Below are positions 34,946 to 48,700 of a stretch of DNA of 64,000 nucleotides, piece by piece. The translations under genes and the position numbers were made by a program. The notes below the pieces were generated by a model that ran no database searches, was not told the DNA's origin, and was given only the letters and a program-made list of their open reading frames with translations. Source of the stretch: Corythucha ciliata (Eukaryota > Arthropoda > Insecta > Hemiptera > Tingidae); contig CM075940.1 of the NCBI GenBank assembly GCA_038030265.1, forward strand, positions 14,322,001 to 14,386,000, written 5' to 3'. Position 1 is the stretch's first letter, and each line of letters starts with the position of its first letter.

Positions 34946-35424
34946 TTTTCAAATCAGAAATATAAAGGAATTGGAAACGACGTGATGCTGTTACCCCTCA
35001 CCCCATCCCCGACTCAGAAGCAGTGACAGAGACAATCTAATGTGCAGCAATGTTGAGCTTGTAGTGAATTGTAGTGAAATTGTAGTGGTGGGGCAGCAAT
35101 GGGCATGAACGATTTTTTCCCACAACATGCATCAAATTCGTAATTTTAGAGAGCACTCGAGTTCACTTTAAAAAGTTTTTGATGAAAATAACATGAGATC
35201 AACCGGTGGTTACCGAGTATAAAACGGCACGGCACTGTAATTAACTTTTTAGTGGGGGCTTGTACCCATTTTCAGTTCACCCCTCGGCGTGGAAACCATT
35301 AATTTGAATTTCAAAAGAGTCCTGTGAAATTTATTCTTTAACGTGCTATCACCATTTCACTACTTTTACCCAAAATCCCAAAAATATTCCCCTCAAAAAG
35401 CTTCCTTCAGTGCGGCCGTTCTCT

Positions 35425-36110
35425 TTTTACTTCCATGTTCCCGTAAGGAAAGGAAGTATTGTGATCGTCAAAGACATCGATTCCTTGCTGACTTCATTGA
35501 TACACAACCTCAGGAAGAGTGTAAAAAGTGGTTTTCGACATGCCGTTGGCCTGTTGCTTTTTCCCGACAAATATTTGGTTACATATCTCGGCGATGTAGC
35601 TTCAGAAACCTGTCATCGGCCATCTTTCGAAACAGGCTTATGGATCCGGCGGAATTTTGCAGTTGAAACTGATTATTCGGAAAACAGGCAATATTCCCTC
35701 CAGAAACTGACAACTTGCGGCCACGAAACTAAAACGTGGCCCAAAATAACGTGCTTAAAAAAAAACAAAACAAAAAAAAACAGCAAAACCGTCAGTTGAT
35801 GAGAGGGCTAGTCCATTGGTCTTCGAAACTCCATTGCAAAGACACCTTGCAAGTGGAAAGGCCCAACGAGTGAGTATCCATAGCATTAACAGTAATTATA
35901 ACCCCGACATTGACTATTCAGGCAGAAAGTCATTTTTCGTCCCTGATGGTATTCACTCGGGAACTGTTTGTCAAACGACCCTAGAATCTGGGATTTTGGC
36001 CAGAAACTGCTAAATCGGCTGTCAGAGAGTATTTCCCTAGTTATGATCGGCGTATTGTTACAGGTATCGAGTATTGACCATTCGACCTCGAAGGTCCTCC
36101 TCATCTGTGT
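35425..36110. repeat. Dispersed repeat block, TTACTTCCATGTTCC type
   Basis: 'tttacttccatgttcccgta' followed by 'aggaaaggaagta' opens the block and recurs at 57.79 kb and, inverted, at 62.15 kb. The rest (35.58-36.10 kb) is made of units with 'cagaaactgacaact' and 'gactattcaggcaga', matching 55.98-56.10 kb. The two overlapping frames here (35343-35666 and 35410-35799) fall in this repeat and are not called as genes. Confidence 0.6.
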
Positions 36111-38353
36111 TTTTAATTATTCGAGCGACAAGCATAAGCTCCCTTCCCTTCCTACCATAGAACATTGAACTGGATGGCTGGATGACACTCTGCCCTCCCC
36201 CCCTATGAATGATTTCTGGTTACGCGCTTGACCTTTCTGGGTCCATAGGAAACTGCGAATACGCAGAATACATGGATTTTGGTGATTAAGTAGAAGAAGG
36301 CTCATTCAAGCGTTTTAAATACTCAGAAGTGTAGTGTGTCAAGTCTGCCTATTAGGGCTAACAAGACTCTTCTGTTGTTGTTTTTTTTCTAGCCTGTATT
36401 TTGTTTCTTCTAGTTTCTCTCCTGTGTTTTTCCGCAGGTTGATTACTGTCTCTTATTCTTTCGAGGATTGTTGCTTCTGCCTCCAAGTCGAGAAAAAAAA
36501 ATCATAAGGGGAAAAATTGAGGTTGTGTCTAGTTAATTAACACAAACGAAGAACAGAGAAATTAACAGAAGCGTAAACAAGTCACTGTCATTTGCCGGGA
36601 AATCAAAAGGTTTTATAGAATCACGTGTCATGCGCACGTATCAAAAGAATGACCTTTTGAACCTGTCCGCGAGTCATCATACTTAACGACCTTTTGCCTT
36701 GCGCTAATCGGTTAATGAATGAGCTTATTACTCCTCAGGATTGTTTTCAAAGTGCCACTTATAATACGCTTAGTTACGTGTTAGTAATGTTACCAACTAA
36801 CCTTGAATCGATGACCTTGGTAGAAGCAGAAGTGTTCTTACAAGTTTTAATTTTTTTTTCGATGCGCTCAACAGTTTACCCTCCCTTCATTAATCCGTAC
36901 GTTTATGTTTAGGCCAAAACGCTAAATGATAAGCCTGAACACGCCCGTTGGTTGATGGACCCAAAAGGCCTAAAAATATGTTATTATAATATCTTTACAT
37001 TTTTGCTTTACAGTTTTGTTTTGTTTCGTTCACCCAATTTCATTATTTCATGCTTGAAAAATTTAGGGAAATCAGGTGCCTCACAACAGAAAATTGTACG
37101 TGAAATCATCCTCGAAGACTTCCTAGCCCCCTCTCAACCATTTTTTGGCTGAAGATCCTCCCAAAAATTTCATGTTTCTCCTAACTAATTTTGAGTACTG
37201 GAGAAAATATCCACAAGAGCTTTTTTGGAGATTGGATTTCAAAAGAATTTAACATTTGTTTATACTTTATAGGTTTTGTAGCGATATTCTACAAACCCTA
37301 AGGGTAAATAAAGAAGAATAAAGCACCCAGAATAGGTGCTGATAAAATCGACGCATACCAAGTTTGTACGGTACGGTGTTACTTGTTACACAGTTCAAAC
37401 GATGGGTGGTGAGGGGGGCATGCTACCAGGTAGTGGCGTGCCTTGATTTTTTCTTGGGAGGAATTTTTATATTAGGTAAGTCTAACACTTGTTTACATAT
37501 TCATATGTCGTGTCGTGACACCCCAAGATACGCGGTTTCGTCGCATTTTACATTTTAGGCCATTTTTGAAAAAAATTGCCCAGTACTAGGAAAGTTTCCC
37601 AGTGAAACATAGTTATGACTAATTTTTTTTAAATGTTTCGGCTATGCAGGGGATATTATGAGTCCCTGCGGTAGAATGGTCAGTTGCCAAAAATCACCTA
37701 AATGGGCGTCAGCACCCCTTATAAACGGAGAAAAAAATGAAAATTTCGTTTTGCTATTGGTTTAGGCCGATTTTCTCGAGTCGAGAGCGGCCCAGCGAGT
37801 TCCGCGTGATGCGTCAAGGTTCTTCCTTTGGAGTTCGGGAGTGCCGTTTAAAACACCTCACAGCCGAGCCGGATCCGCACGGGTAACTTGCTTGACCGAG
37901 GGTCACAGCGAGCGTAACAATTAAGGGGAGCGAGGCGCGCATGTTTAGCTTCGCGTTCGAACGGTCAATAACAGTGGCCGTATATTAGGCTAAAACGTTC
38001 CTTTGCGAGATTACTAGTTTTCGTTCCAACCCACAAATTCTGTGGCTAGATGGGACAGTTTCCTGCGGTACAGAAGTATCTACACCTAGGGGCTAAAAAT
38101 GACCGTTTCCTGTCTAAAAACCTAACGTCAGGGGTCTAAATAACATTTATCCGGGGGATAGCCACTTAGGGGCTGAACTGAGAATTGAGAAGCTGCTACA
38201 TTCCGTTCTGCATTCCCTTATTCTGCCGACGTCAGAATTTGATGCAGATCTATTATAGAATAAGATTGAACTATTCATGTGATGACGATGACCGACATTT
38301 ATCTGTAGGTCAATGACGATAAGCCATATCGTGGCTTATGGTCAATAATAAAG

Positions 38354-38354
<1 letters not shown>

Positions 38355-38398
<44 letters not shown>

Positions 38399-38414
38399 GT
38401 TGTTGTTGTTGTTA
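38355..38414. repeat. (TTA)n/(TTG)n microsatellite
   Basis: About 15 ATT/TTA units followed by five TTG units, a compound trinucleotide repeat. Confidence 0.95.
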
Positions 38415-38536
38415 TAATTGTTGATCCCCTAAAATTGGGCTGGTAAAACTTGTTATAATCCATAACGTAAATTCTCACCTTAACATGCAACTTGTTACTT
38501 GTTAATTTCGACCACGATTTTTTTCGTTATAAATAA

Positions 38537-38884
38537 TTGCCTGCCCATGGAGGGGGAGAAGAACTATCAGTCTCATACGATGATTTGGCTGTTATGTCTG
38601 GAATACAAACCACTTCAGCTCGTGTTTTCAAGGCTACCGTGTCTGTACGAAAAGAATTACATGCACAACAAACTATATCGCTCAAATACTCATTTCCGCC
38701 CTCAATTTGTAAAATAAGCGCGGAAATAGAAGGATTATCTTCGTACTCTTCTCAAAATGAACAACTTGCGACTGTTTCAGGGAGCTTCAAGAAACAGGAA
38801 GCGGACGAGTTAGGTTCAATTTCCTGTTTTTATTTGACCTCTTCTTTAGGCGTCAGGAGCAATTTACCTCCTGGAAATATATAG
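38537..38884 (+). CDS. Unassigned 115-codon frame
   Basis: An open frame in the proposed CPEB intron encodes a serine-rich, protein-like sequence with segments SVSYDDLAVMSG and VSVRKELHAQQT, ending at a TAG at 38882-38884. It starts at an ATG in 'gcccATGgagg'-like context in another frame, so the true start is unclear. A second frame over 38499-38717 is also open. No splice sites or family were recognised. It may be a small intronic gene, a decayed exon, or chance. Confidence 0.18.
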   Translation: MPAHGGGEELSVSYDDLAVMSGIQTTSARVFKATVSVRKELHAQQTISLKYSFPPSICKISAEIEGLSSYSSQNEQLATVSGSFKKQEADELGSISCFYLTSSLGVRSNLPPGNI

Positions 38885-40514
38885 GATGCTGACGCTACTG
38901 TTTCGCGTGATCACTTAATGCATTGAAAACAACGAAAAAGTATTTACAAGGTTGGGCCGTGGAACGAAGGAAGTCCTCATGCATACAACAACGACAGTGA
39001 CTGCAAGCTAACCGTTAATATCCAAATTTCTTCAACAAATTACCAAAGAATATTGTCAATTAGGTCGAGGTAAGCTCCCTTTTCCCTTCCCGGTGTAGAT
39101 GCATTTTTATTGTGAGGAGGACAATGTATGAATAATGTGAAGTGGAAAGCAACTTCCTTCAAGGCTCCCTATCTCCTCCATGAAACGGATTAGTTTGGGC
39201 CTCCGGTTGAGTAATTTGCCTCGAACGGCCCATGTTTTTGAATTTAGTGTGAACCCCCGCCCTTGCACCGTCATCATTTTATTCTCATTCCTGTTGGTAA
39301 CAATTTTTGGATTCTAGAAAAGAATGCCTCACTTGCAAGTGTCATATTTCAAGTTTACATTTTTGAAGCCGTAAAAAGAAATGCTAATCGTGTTAGGCTC
39401 GTAAGGCTTCAAATGACTGGGGCAGGTCATAAAGCGAGCCTGCTCAAAAAGAAAGAGATTTTTTATACTTACGGCCTAAAGGTTAATTATAGGTAATTTG
39501 GTAATTTATCTTAGGAGTAGGCGCCGCGCCGCCGTAGCCTCATGATGGACTTTCGGCAAGCTTTCGATGCGTGTTCTTTCCTTCTGAATAGTTTATTCAG
39601 ACGTACATGACTTTTATCAGTGGAACGAACGACGAAGCATTATCGTTGTGTTTGATTTGTCGTTAAAAATATAATTAGGGGCGCTACCAAGTACAATCAT
39701 CGTTTCTTTCGCTGATGAAATTGTCGCTACGATCGGGTCATGTGCATAATCCAATTGTTTTCGTATTATGCAACTATTTTAACGTATTGCTCTCTCATTG
39801 ATTGGTCTGCCTCCTCCTTCAATTAGTATATGAAATAATTTAAATACAAAATAATAATGAGGACAATATATGTTTTGACCCTCGTGAAGGAAGGTGGTAG
39901 TGAATTGGTTAATTGACACACGGTTGAATTGGTTGTTGAAACAGGCGGGGGCTAGGTAATGATGAGCAGTAAGTCAAAAATCCCATCGTATTTTGTTTGA
40001 ATCGCCAAAACGTTCGCGTCCCCTGGGCAAAAATTTACTTTTGAAAAGGTATATGTATACCCGAGCGATGTCTTTCATCATGACAATAGTTCGTTTGGAC
40101 TTGGTTGTTGTCCTACGGCGGCGTGCTTAAGACGTCCGTGTCGTAATGACTGTTTAAAAAAAAGTTGAAATTTCATCATTCAATTCAGAGTCTGTTTCTT
40201 TTTCATTCTTTTCTTTAATCGCCATTGTGAAGCTAATTTAACTTGATTCTACGACACGTTAATTGTGCACATTTACTCACTTGTATCCCATATATACTTG
40301 TTTGCGTCGAATTAATGAGAAAATTATTTGCAATGACTTTGTTTCTGAATTCACGCGCCGAAGTTACATCAAGGTTTTCTCTCTTTTGTCCAATTATCCA
40401 ATTGTTTATTGAGGATCGGGAAAGTTATCCTTGACATTTTTTTTTTTAACAACCACTAATTTCTTCTTGCTGGCCAACAGTAGAAATTTACATCGTTTTA
40501 TTCATTTATTTCAG

Positions 40515-43500
40515 GGAAGGCGCCATATTTCCCCGGCCTGGAAGAGCAAGCTGGCTTGATGGAGGACCAAACAGGGCAGATGGTTGAAGTCCATCCTGCT
40601 CCATCTCTGTCATCCCCGTCGAGGGCGTCGCCTCATTCTCAGGCGTCGGATACGGGCGAAAGGTACTCGAGAAAAGTGTTCGTCGGCGGTCTGCCTCCTG
40701 ATATCGATGAAGGTAAAGTCGTTCATCCGATTCTCAGACGGTATGTGTCTGGTATGGAATTGAGACGTGCGGGTGTGTGGAATGGCTGAAGGCAGTCCCG
40801 GGACAGCATTTGCTGTCCCCTGTGCAGTAGAGAAGAGGGGGATCGTATAAATCATTAAGTAGCCGTTCTCATCCAGGACCGTTCTCAACCAGGAAAAAGG
40901 CTTATTTTAGGAGCTTGCATTACACTGATTATAAAGGTCAAAAGGCGACAAATCGTATATAGGAATTGAAACGAGACTCATTTCAGTTGTTAATTTTATG
41001 GTGTCAAATATATTTCCCAGCTTATTACGCAGAGGATAAGGCATAACTTCAGAATACACTATTGAAACGAGAGAACTGGGGTAGAAGTCAGAACGGAGGA
41101 TAATTCAAACACGTACTTTCCCTCAATCTCTCCAAATGGAGCTTAAAAGTACGGTAGTACAAAAGTTTTTAATTGGGAAGGGGGTTGTCCTTTCGATACA
41201 CTAGTACTGCTGCTTTAATGGACTCCATAAATGAGGTTTATAGCTAGGGTTGTGTTTAGTTTCAACTTTTGCAGTGGGAAGGGGAAGGACATTACTGATT
41301 TCGAAGGCTGATGTTGAAGGGAAGCCACGAGTTCTTCCTATTCACAAATTTGATTCTACTAACATTTTTGTTTCAGATGAAATTACGGCAAGTTTCAGAA
41401 GGTTTGGACCTCTGGTTGTTGATTGGCCTCACAAAGCGGAGAGTAAATCGTATTTTCCTCCCAAAGGATACGCCTTCCTACTATTTCAAGTATGTTTTCA
41501 TGCATCTTCGACTTCACTTTTCATCCTAACCCTCCTTTATTTATAGGACGAGAGCTCCGTACAACAGCTCATCGACGCCTGTATTCAAGACGACGACAAA
41601 TTATATCTGTGCGTTTCGTCGCCCACTATTAAAGATAAACCGGTGCAAATACGTCCCTGGCGACTTTCGGACGCGGATTTCGTTCTAGACGCGTCTATGC
41701 CGCTCGACCCAAGGAAAACTGTATTCGTCGGTGGAGTTCCACGGCCGTTAAAAGCGAGTAAGTGTTTGTTTAGTTTTTATTCTTGGGTCTTACATAGTTT
41801 CTCGACATTAGCATGTTCCAAGGTCTCTTATTTTTCTTATTCAATTTAAATTAGCCGTTTTAATTAACTTACCAATGAAGACAATTATATAATTGCTGGG
41901 AAGGATATTCCGAAGAAGTATTACAATTCAAAAGAAATGACCATGTTTTTAAAAACTATTCGTGAAGGGGGGTGGCAAGTTTCTCTTCATATTTTCGGTC
42001 AAATGAACCCCCCGGAGTTTAAAAATCAGGTGAAAAAGTCCTGTAGATTTGTATCTGTCTTTTTAGCATGAAAGTAAAGTAGAGGTATCAAATTATTAAA
42101 CTTTGGCGCAACCATACTTTGTGCTTGCATTCATGTGACGCCTGTTTCGTGTCGCATGAATAATTATCTCTCTTTAATCAATGAAAATAATTGCACAAAA
42201 TTGGGTTGATCATCCCTATACATACATTCACACAGGTCACGCTATCTTGCCCTTTAGTACTTCCGGGAGTGGAGTAAATCCGAAATATACTCCGTTAACG
42301 TGATTTTTGTCCACGCTGTGCTTCTTGATTTATATTTTTTAAATGAATTTTGTAATTTTCACATTCTCATTTTCTCAAAAAGGGTGGCCCTTTAATGACA
42401 GGCATTTTCGGCGGGTATGACACCACAGTGGTGTGGGGCAACCGTTTATTTGTGTGTGTGGGGGGGGAGGGGGTGTATTGCATTTGTTTTTGAATCATTG
42501 CAATCATCTTTTCCTTTTTCCCCGTAGTCGAACTGGCTATGATCATGGACAGATTATACGGTGGCGTATGCTACGCTGGAATCGACACGGACCCAGAATT
42601 GAAATACCCCAAAGGAGCGGGGAGAGTGGCTTTCAGTAACCAACAGAGCTACATCGCAGCCATAAGCGCCCGGTTCGTTCAACTTCAGCACGGTGACATT
42701 GACAAGAGGGTTGGTGGACGGCGTTATTTGACGCTTTGATCTTGTGATTTATCTGGGCAATCATTTTCTTTCAGGTTGAAGTCAAACCCTACGTACTTGA
42801 CGATCAAATGTGCGATGAATGCCAGGGACAGCGATGTGGTGGAAAGTTTGCACCTTTCTTCTGTGCGAACGTTACTTGTTTGCAGGTAATTTGAACTAAT
42901 TCAATTTTAATCGCTGACATTCGAGCGATTCACATCAAACGGATGTGGCCGGGGTGGGGGCGAAGAAAAATAAACCGTATACGTTTGACAGCGATATTGG
43001 GGTGTCGATTCCCAACCCCAGGCAATTAATGATGAATTCAATTTTGCTGGGGAAAATAATCAACGCCAGAATTGACAAACGCCTTAAGATCGTGAAAACG
43101 GGCGGCGGGTAACGGAGCCATTTTCGGCTGAAGGGACTTAAGCGACAGCACCAATTACATTCTTTTCCCTGTCAACGGGCGAGCTCACGCGCCGAAATAA
43201 CCCAAAATTGGAGATGAACGATGGAGAGCGAGAAATGCACCCTGGTGTGCAAGTTGTTACGGGGGTTCGAAGGTGACGCAAATGAGGGAATTGTTAGGGG
43301 GGTCGAAAAGGCTGCAGCCTGCGAGCTGAAAAATGGTCCAGCGTGAGGACTAGCTATTTTGTGAGTTTGGCCGAGCCAAAATGCTCCATGGAAGAGGGGG
43401 TTAAAGACGGGACATGTAGTCGAACCCTGGAGAGTGAATCCAGAAATCGGCTGTTGTAGAGAGGAGTTGAGTGTACGAGCAGATACGGAAAGTCACAGGC

Positions 43501-45785
43501 CGACCAAAGAGGTGATTTTCGGGAGGTTGGTTCGAGCCCTTCCCCACTCTTTATCGAAGCGCGGCTAGAAGAACCTGAAATCTGAGCAGAAGAGGTTAGC
43601 ACGGGATGCGGAGAACGTCGTTGCCCGATTCAAAGCGACGAAGGAAGCTCACCTTTTCCAGGAACTTGTTTTTCACAACTCGCGAAGGCCGACCCCTTAT
43701 AGCCCCTAAGGGCTGAAAAACTCCAAGGCGTTGGGAACGGTGGACTCAATTCGGCCTGCTGCGCCTCAGTACGGAGTGGTTGAAGTATGGGAACCCCAGA
43801 GGGAAGCTCGATGGTGGGTCCCAGCTTGAATAGAGAGAGGTAGACCCAACTCGAGCTGCGCCCTAATACGGAGGATTCCTGGTCTCTTAACCAACCGTCT
43901 AAATTTTGGGATTCAAAATGCCACAACCGTATGCCATGCAACAACAAATGAACTGTCTGCGAATCTTTTAATTTTCAATCCGTTATTGGTTCCATACTAA
44001 TAAATTCTTGGATTCCTTTTTTCTGTTGTTTTGGTGGTTATTCAGACCATTTGCCTGGAAAATTGTCTTGGTCAGGAATTTCGGGTTTTTACTGATTTCG
44101 GGTTTTAACGGTGACCCCAAGTGGCTACAACTAGTAGCTACAACACTACAACTACACTAGTACTACAACACTAATGTAATACTACAACACTAAAGTAATA
44201 CTACAACTAGTACTACAACTACAAAATGTTTAGTAAAAACTAGAATTGTCTGGCAATTTTGGACAATTCTAGTTTTACCTACTGAATACTAGTATTCACT
44301 AAGGGGCATTGATAAAACTAGTTCTGACTAGGAAATTCGGGTTTTGACTGATTTCGGGTTTTGACGGATACATATCCACCGGGTGTTAGGGGGCCCCCTG
44401 ATAGTTCTCGTCTACGGGCCGCGCGAGGGCTAGAAACGGCTCTCGGTGTTGTCAGATAATTAATTATTTTTTCACTCTATTTATGGTAATCCTCGACACG
44501 TCCCGAATATCAAGTTAAATAAGTTTGTGTTTGTGTCCTGATCTCAATTTCGAGCACGCAGGGCTTACTAGCCCATTTAAAGTAAAAATTCGACGAAGTT
44601 TAATACATCCTGACAAAATTAGCGTTAGCGAAATATTGCAAATTGCAAATTGTTGGGTTAGAGATAAGCCTTGTTCGAAATCCAGCATGTATTCCTTCTT
44701 AACGAAAAATTGTGGAAAATGGGGAATGGCTAGCGCAAAGGAACAGCCGATCGTTTTCTTTCTGGAGAGGTCTATGGATTACGTCAATTCCCAACCTCGT
44801 CGTAGTAGGGCAAGAGGGGAGCTGCTTCACCTCTCTACGTATACATAGCTCTACCACCTTGGAAGTGACCAACCCGACAGCCTTGATGCCCGCGAGTGAT
44901 GAGAACCCCGATCCGAAAAAATCGACCAAATCGATTATAATAATGCTGAACGCTCGGTTTTGGACTGGTGCAGCAACTCCAAGTCAGTGGCGTTATGGCG
45001 GGCACCGGCTACATTGGTCAATGAAGCATCGTCCAAGGGACTCTAAAATTAAATAAAAGGGGCCCTAAAAATTTATTTGAGGCTTATGTATATTCACTAA
45101 AATGAGAGGCGCTAAATTTTAGACGTTTTTTCTCAATTTTATATGCGAATTAGCGTTTGTTTTCATTCTTTTAGCCGATAAAAGCGCTTTTTCTTAATTT
45201 CAACCGTGAATCAGGGGGTTTCACTATTTGGTCGGGAATTAGTGATTTTACACTTTTCGTCTCCCTCGCCCCTGTACTTGCTACTACTGGCTCCGAAAAA
45301 ACTTGAAACATTCGGGCACATTAAAACAAATCTTATTTTATCCAACACCTACGGAAGTGGTACAAGAGTAACACAGATCAACAATGGTCGCCTTTCGATA
45401 GATGATGAGTTTCTTCAGAGTATATATTTCCACTCAAATTAGACCCCAAAAAAATCTACAAAATCCGCGGTCCTTCTTGACGCGGGGCCCCCACCTAAAG
45501 ACGGCTCCGTTTATGAGCCAATTTTTGTCTCCATCCACGAAATGCCAACGACACTTCCTCCGAGTCCACTCACCCCTTCCGTGAGAGGAGAGGGCCGTCA
45601 CTAACCATCGCGTTTCTCATTCTAAGGCGATATTATTCTTGATCTTGATTTAATTTATTTTTGTTTAGTACTACTGCGAACACTGCTGGGCCACTATACA
45701 CTCGCGCCCCGGTAGAGAGTTTCACAAGCCACTGGTAAAGGAAGGAGCCGATCGTCCTAGGGCTCTTCCATTTCGCTGGTGTTAA
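40515..45785 (+). CDS. CPEB2-4/Orb2-type RNA-binding protein, core exons
   Basis: Encodes the C-terminal RNA-binding half of a cytoplasmic polyadenylation element-binding protein, which binds U-rich 3' UTR elements and switches translation. Exons: 40515-40712, 41377-41489, 41547-41757, 42528-42709, 42775-42885, 45669-45785, all in phase, giving 309 residues plus stop. RRM1 has KVFVGGLPPDI (RNP2) and KGYAFLLF (RNP1). RRM2 has KTVFVGGVPRPL and GAGRVAFSN. The end is the ZZ-type zinc domain: CDEC, CGGKFAPFFC, YYCEHCWATIHS, FHKPLVKEG. The linker blocks YAGIDTDPELKYPKGAG and QLQHGDIDKR assign it to the CPEB2-4/Orb2 branch, not CPEB1. The first listed exon enters in phase 1, so at least one more exon is upstream. 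No Q-rich prion-like exon was found in the window. The donor after 42709 (gttggt) is weak. Confidence 0.96.
42886..45668. other. Last CPEB intron, 2.8 kb
   Basis: Contains a GC-richer unique stretch (43.2-43.95 kb) with a few opposite-strand frames that I do not recognise (43354-43602, 43630-43947), the ACT-rich minisatellite and hairpin at 44.1-44.3 kb, and a fragment of the ~30-bp 'tctcaattttat' repeat at 45.10-45.25 kb. No protein family was identified. Confidence 0.5.
44079..44375. repeat. ACTACAACTAGT minisatellite with flanking repeats and hairpin
   Basis: 44125-44225 repeats variants of 'actacaactagtactacaac'. On both sides (44079-44106 and 44335-44363) stands the same phrase, 'ttcgggtttt' twice with 'actgat' between. 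Inside lies a perfect 15-bp stem, AAAACTAGAATTGTC (44236-44250) with its complement at 44262-44276, and an 11-base loop. It may be a decayed mobile element with direct terminal repeats. Confidence 0.6.
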
Positions 45786-48700
45786 CAACAGTGTCAGTAG
45801 GTGCCGCCAAACATTTCTAGCTAATTAGTAGGTGATCCTTTAGTTATTAAGTACACAGTTAAAAAAATGGTTGCTATTAGCATAATTTTTATCCCTTTAA
45901 AAAAAGCTAATACCAAGTTTGGATAGGGTTTGAATGCACCTTTTCTGTCACACATAGACACCGTTTTTTTATGTCCGTGTGTGTGTATATACATGTTTTT
46001 AGATTGTGTACGTATTACTTTCAAGTTCCTTTCATTTAAATTTATTCCTCTGAATTTAAAAGAAACAAATTAAAAAGTCTTATTTAAATATACGTTTCTA
46101 ATATTGTGAATATCTACAGTGAAAAAAGTCAAAATTCTAGTTTTTATTTTTGTGACTACTTTTTTTACTCCCATGTCTCCCGAAGGAGGCACGGTAGGAC
46201 GCTTTGAAATGTGACAGTTACCAACGCAACTATTAATTTAGCGATTAAAAAAAAAATGAATCGTTTTTATGCACATCGTAGTAGTTTACTCCACTACTGT
46301 GGCTGGTCGCTTTTATCTCGTGAAAAGTTTTTTCGTTTTGTTTTCAGATACTGAAATTAATGTGCAATGTTAATTAGAGTAGTAGGTGAGTTCTAGTAGA
46401 TTTTTATTTTATTATATTTTTTTTACCAGAGACTATTTCTTCTCACTCTAAGTGAAATTAAAAGCGAAACAAAAAACAACAAAAAAAAACTTTCGGGCAC
46501 ATTTACACGTTTGTTAATTTAATAATCGATTTAAAAAAAAAAAAAAGATAAAAAGTAGGCTCATTTCTTCCATTTACTTAAGGAAGAAAAAAAAGTTACT
46601 CACGATTTAATCAGCCTTACTATTGCATTAACTCATAGCATTTAGGCAATGAAACTATCAGTCGTAGAGTCGGAGCCAGGCGGCAAAAATTCGTTGAAAG
46701 CGAAATTGTTCTACGATACCTCCCCTCCGCTCCCTTTTCCCAACAACCTGAGCAAAGAACCTCCTAGTCAGCACCAAGCGTCTTATTTAGTTTTTTTTTT
46801 AAATTTTACCTGATTTAAAATTCATTATTGCCCCCTCCCCCAACCATATTTTTTGTAGTCGTTCTGAGTGTTGCTTACTTTTTTTTTACGAAACTTTTTT
46901 TGTAAATATATCTTCAGGGTATTCTTGTTTGGAGGAATCGCTTATGGGTGCGACCACGATAGCGTCACAGTGTGTTTGTTATAACAATGTTTGCACTTGC
47001 TCGTAAAAAACAAACTATATGCATATTTGTGTAGGCGTAGTAATTTTTGCACTTTTTCTTCGAAAAATTATTTCATTTGAACCTCACTGTTTCAAGACTA
47101 TATGGGAAAAAATTAGGTAAAATTATTCATAATAATAATCATTATACGCAATAGGCTAGGTGATTATCGTAACTGGATGACTAATTAAAATTATTAGGGG
47201 TCGTCTGTAAATCACGTAACGCTGATCTATGGTTCATAGGGGTTGATGTTAGGGGGGGGGGGGTTAATGGCTTTCAAACAGCATTACCTTGCTTATGGAC
47301 GGCCTCTAGTTTTTACACACCCGAAAGGATTGCTCGTGGACACGAATTGAACGTGCCTGTGCCATTTTTTAAATTTTTTTCTAAGGGGTTTCAAAAATGA
47401 AAACAAATATATGTGACAATTTTTACCATTAATTGTGAGTGACCTGAGAAAAAAAGGGGAAAACAAGAAAATAAATAAATTTAAAACTCTTTTTTGGGAT
47501 CAACGTCTGATGTCAGAAGTGCGGCTTGAGACGATTTTTATGTTATTATATTATTTTGTCAGGGAGCTAAGTTGGTTTTATTTTTTTAGATGCATCGCAG
47601 TCGTTCTAAATAGTCCTTTTTGAAGTCTTATCTTTGCAAAACCAGTGATATATTGTTAGTTTATAATATTTAAATAAGAGTGTTGTGTTATAAATTCAAT
47701 TAGACAGATTGTTCGAATATTTGACTCTTTCTTATATTTATTTTTATAAATATTACATTGTTGATAATACTTTTATTTTTGAAACACTTATTTGAAATTT
47801 TCAAAGAACTATTTAACCTATTGTTAGTGTTGTTTACGTGCAATGCTTACTTTGTTAACTATGAATTAATATGAACCACTATTTAAGTCTTTGTATGAGT
47901 GATTAAAATACAACAGAATGTTACCATTTAATTTTAGAAAGCGAACTAAAAAACTGGTTCCCTTTCGTTTTTACGGAAGTAGATGCACATTTATATTTTT
48001 TTATTTAAACTTTTTGCTTTTTTTCTTTATTTTTATTAGGCTCAGAATCAATATTAATCAAGGTTACGCCAATAAAAAAGCCTAGTCTAAATATGTTTTT
48101 TTTTTTCGTTTAGAATTTATTTTATTCGGTAACTGTCGCCGTGAAAATCGGGTTATTTTTATTTTTTAAAAATAATAACAAAGAAAAAGCATGAACAGTC
48201 AACATCCTGCTCGTGTGAGAGGCCCATGCCCCGCTCAAGTTAAACAGATCATGTTTTATTTCCATCATTTCTTGTGGGTCAAAATTACGATTTTTTACTT
48301 ATTCGGAGGGTGTGATTGTGTTTAGGGCATAATCCTGCGTTCATTTGATGATCTCTTAGCATACCAAAGAAGGTAATAAAATAAATTAAATCGCGCGCGC
48401 TCATCCAACAAGAAAAAGTTTATTTTATTACGACTGATTTGATTTTGGTTTTTTTGTTTACTTCCAAAAGGAAAGTGCTAAAAGCAGAAAAAACGACCTT
48501 TTTCTGACTCGTCGAGTATTTTTCACCCATAAAAGCCTTTAATAATGGTGTTATTTTATTTTTCCCCCTTTCTTACTTTACATTCAAAATTTATTTAGAA
48601 AAAAAAAGTATTTCTTCAAAAAGAGGACGCCTGTAAATTTATAACGCAATTTTCTTAAACAAAAATGTGTGGCCTAACTGAGGTATAACAGTATATTTAG

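Larger units (their letters stand above)
27547..40514. other. Proposed CPEB intron, second part
   Basis: 13 kb with no gene I can support apart from the entries listed inside it. It holds microsatellites (27.76, 38.36 kb), a long poly-A (33.30 kb), two transposon-related blocks (29.1-29.8 and 35.4-36.1 kb), a GC-richer stretch (34.83-34.94 kb) and another at 37.75-37.98 kb. Sequence between is AT-rich and unremarkable. Confidence 0.5.

Noticed and set aside
35343..35799. 107- and 129-codon overlapping frames
   Set aside because: Both lie in a dispersed repeat found again at 55.98 and 57.79 kb.
43630..43947. 105-codon minus-strand frame in the last CPEB intron
   Set aside because: GC-richer DNA favours long chance frames; no reverse transcriptase, transposase or other motif seen.
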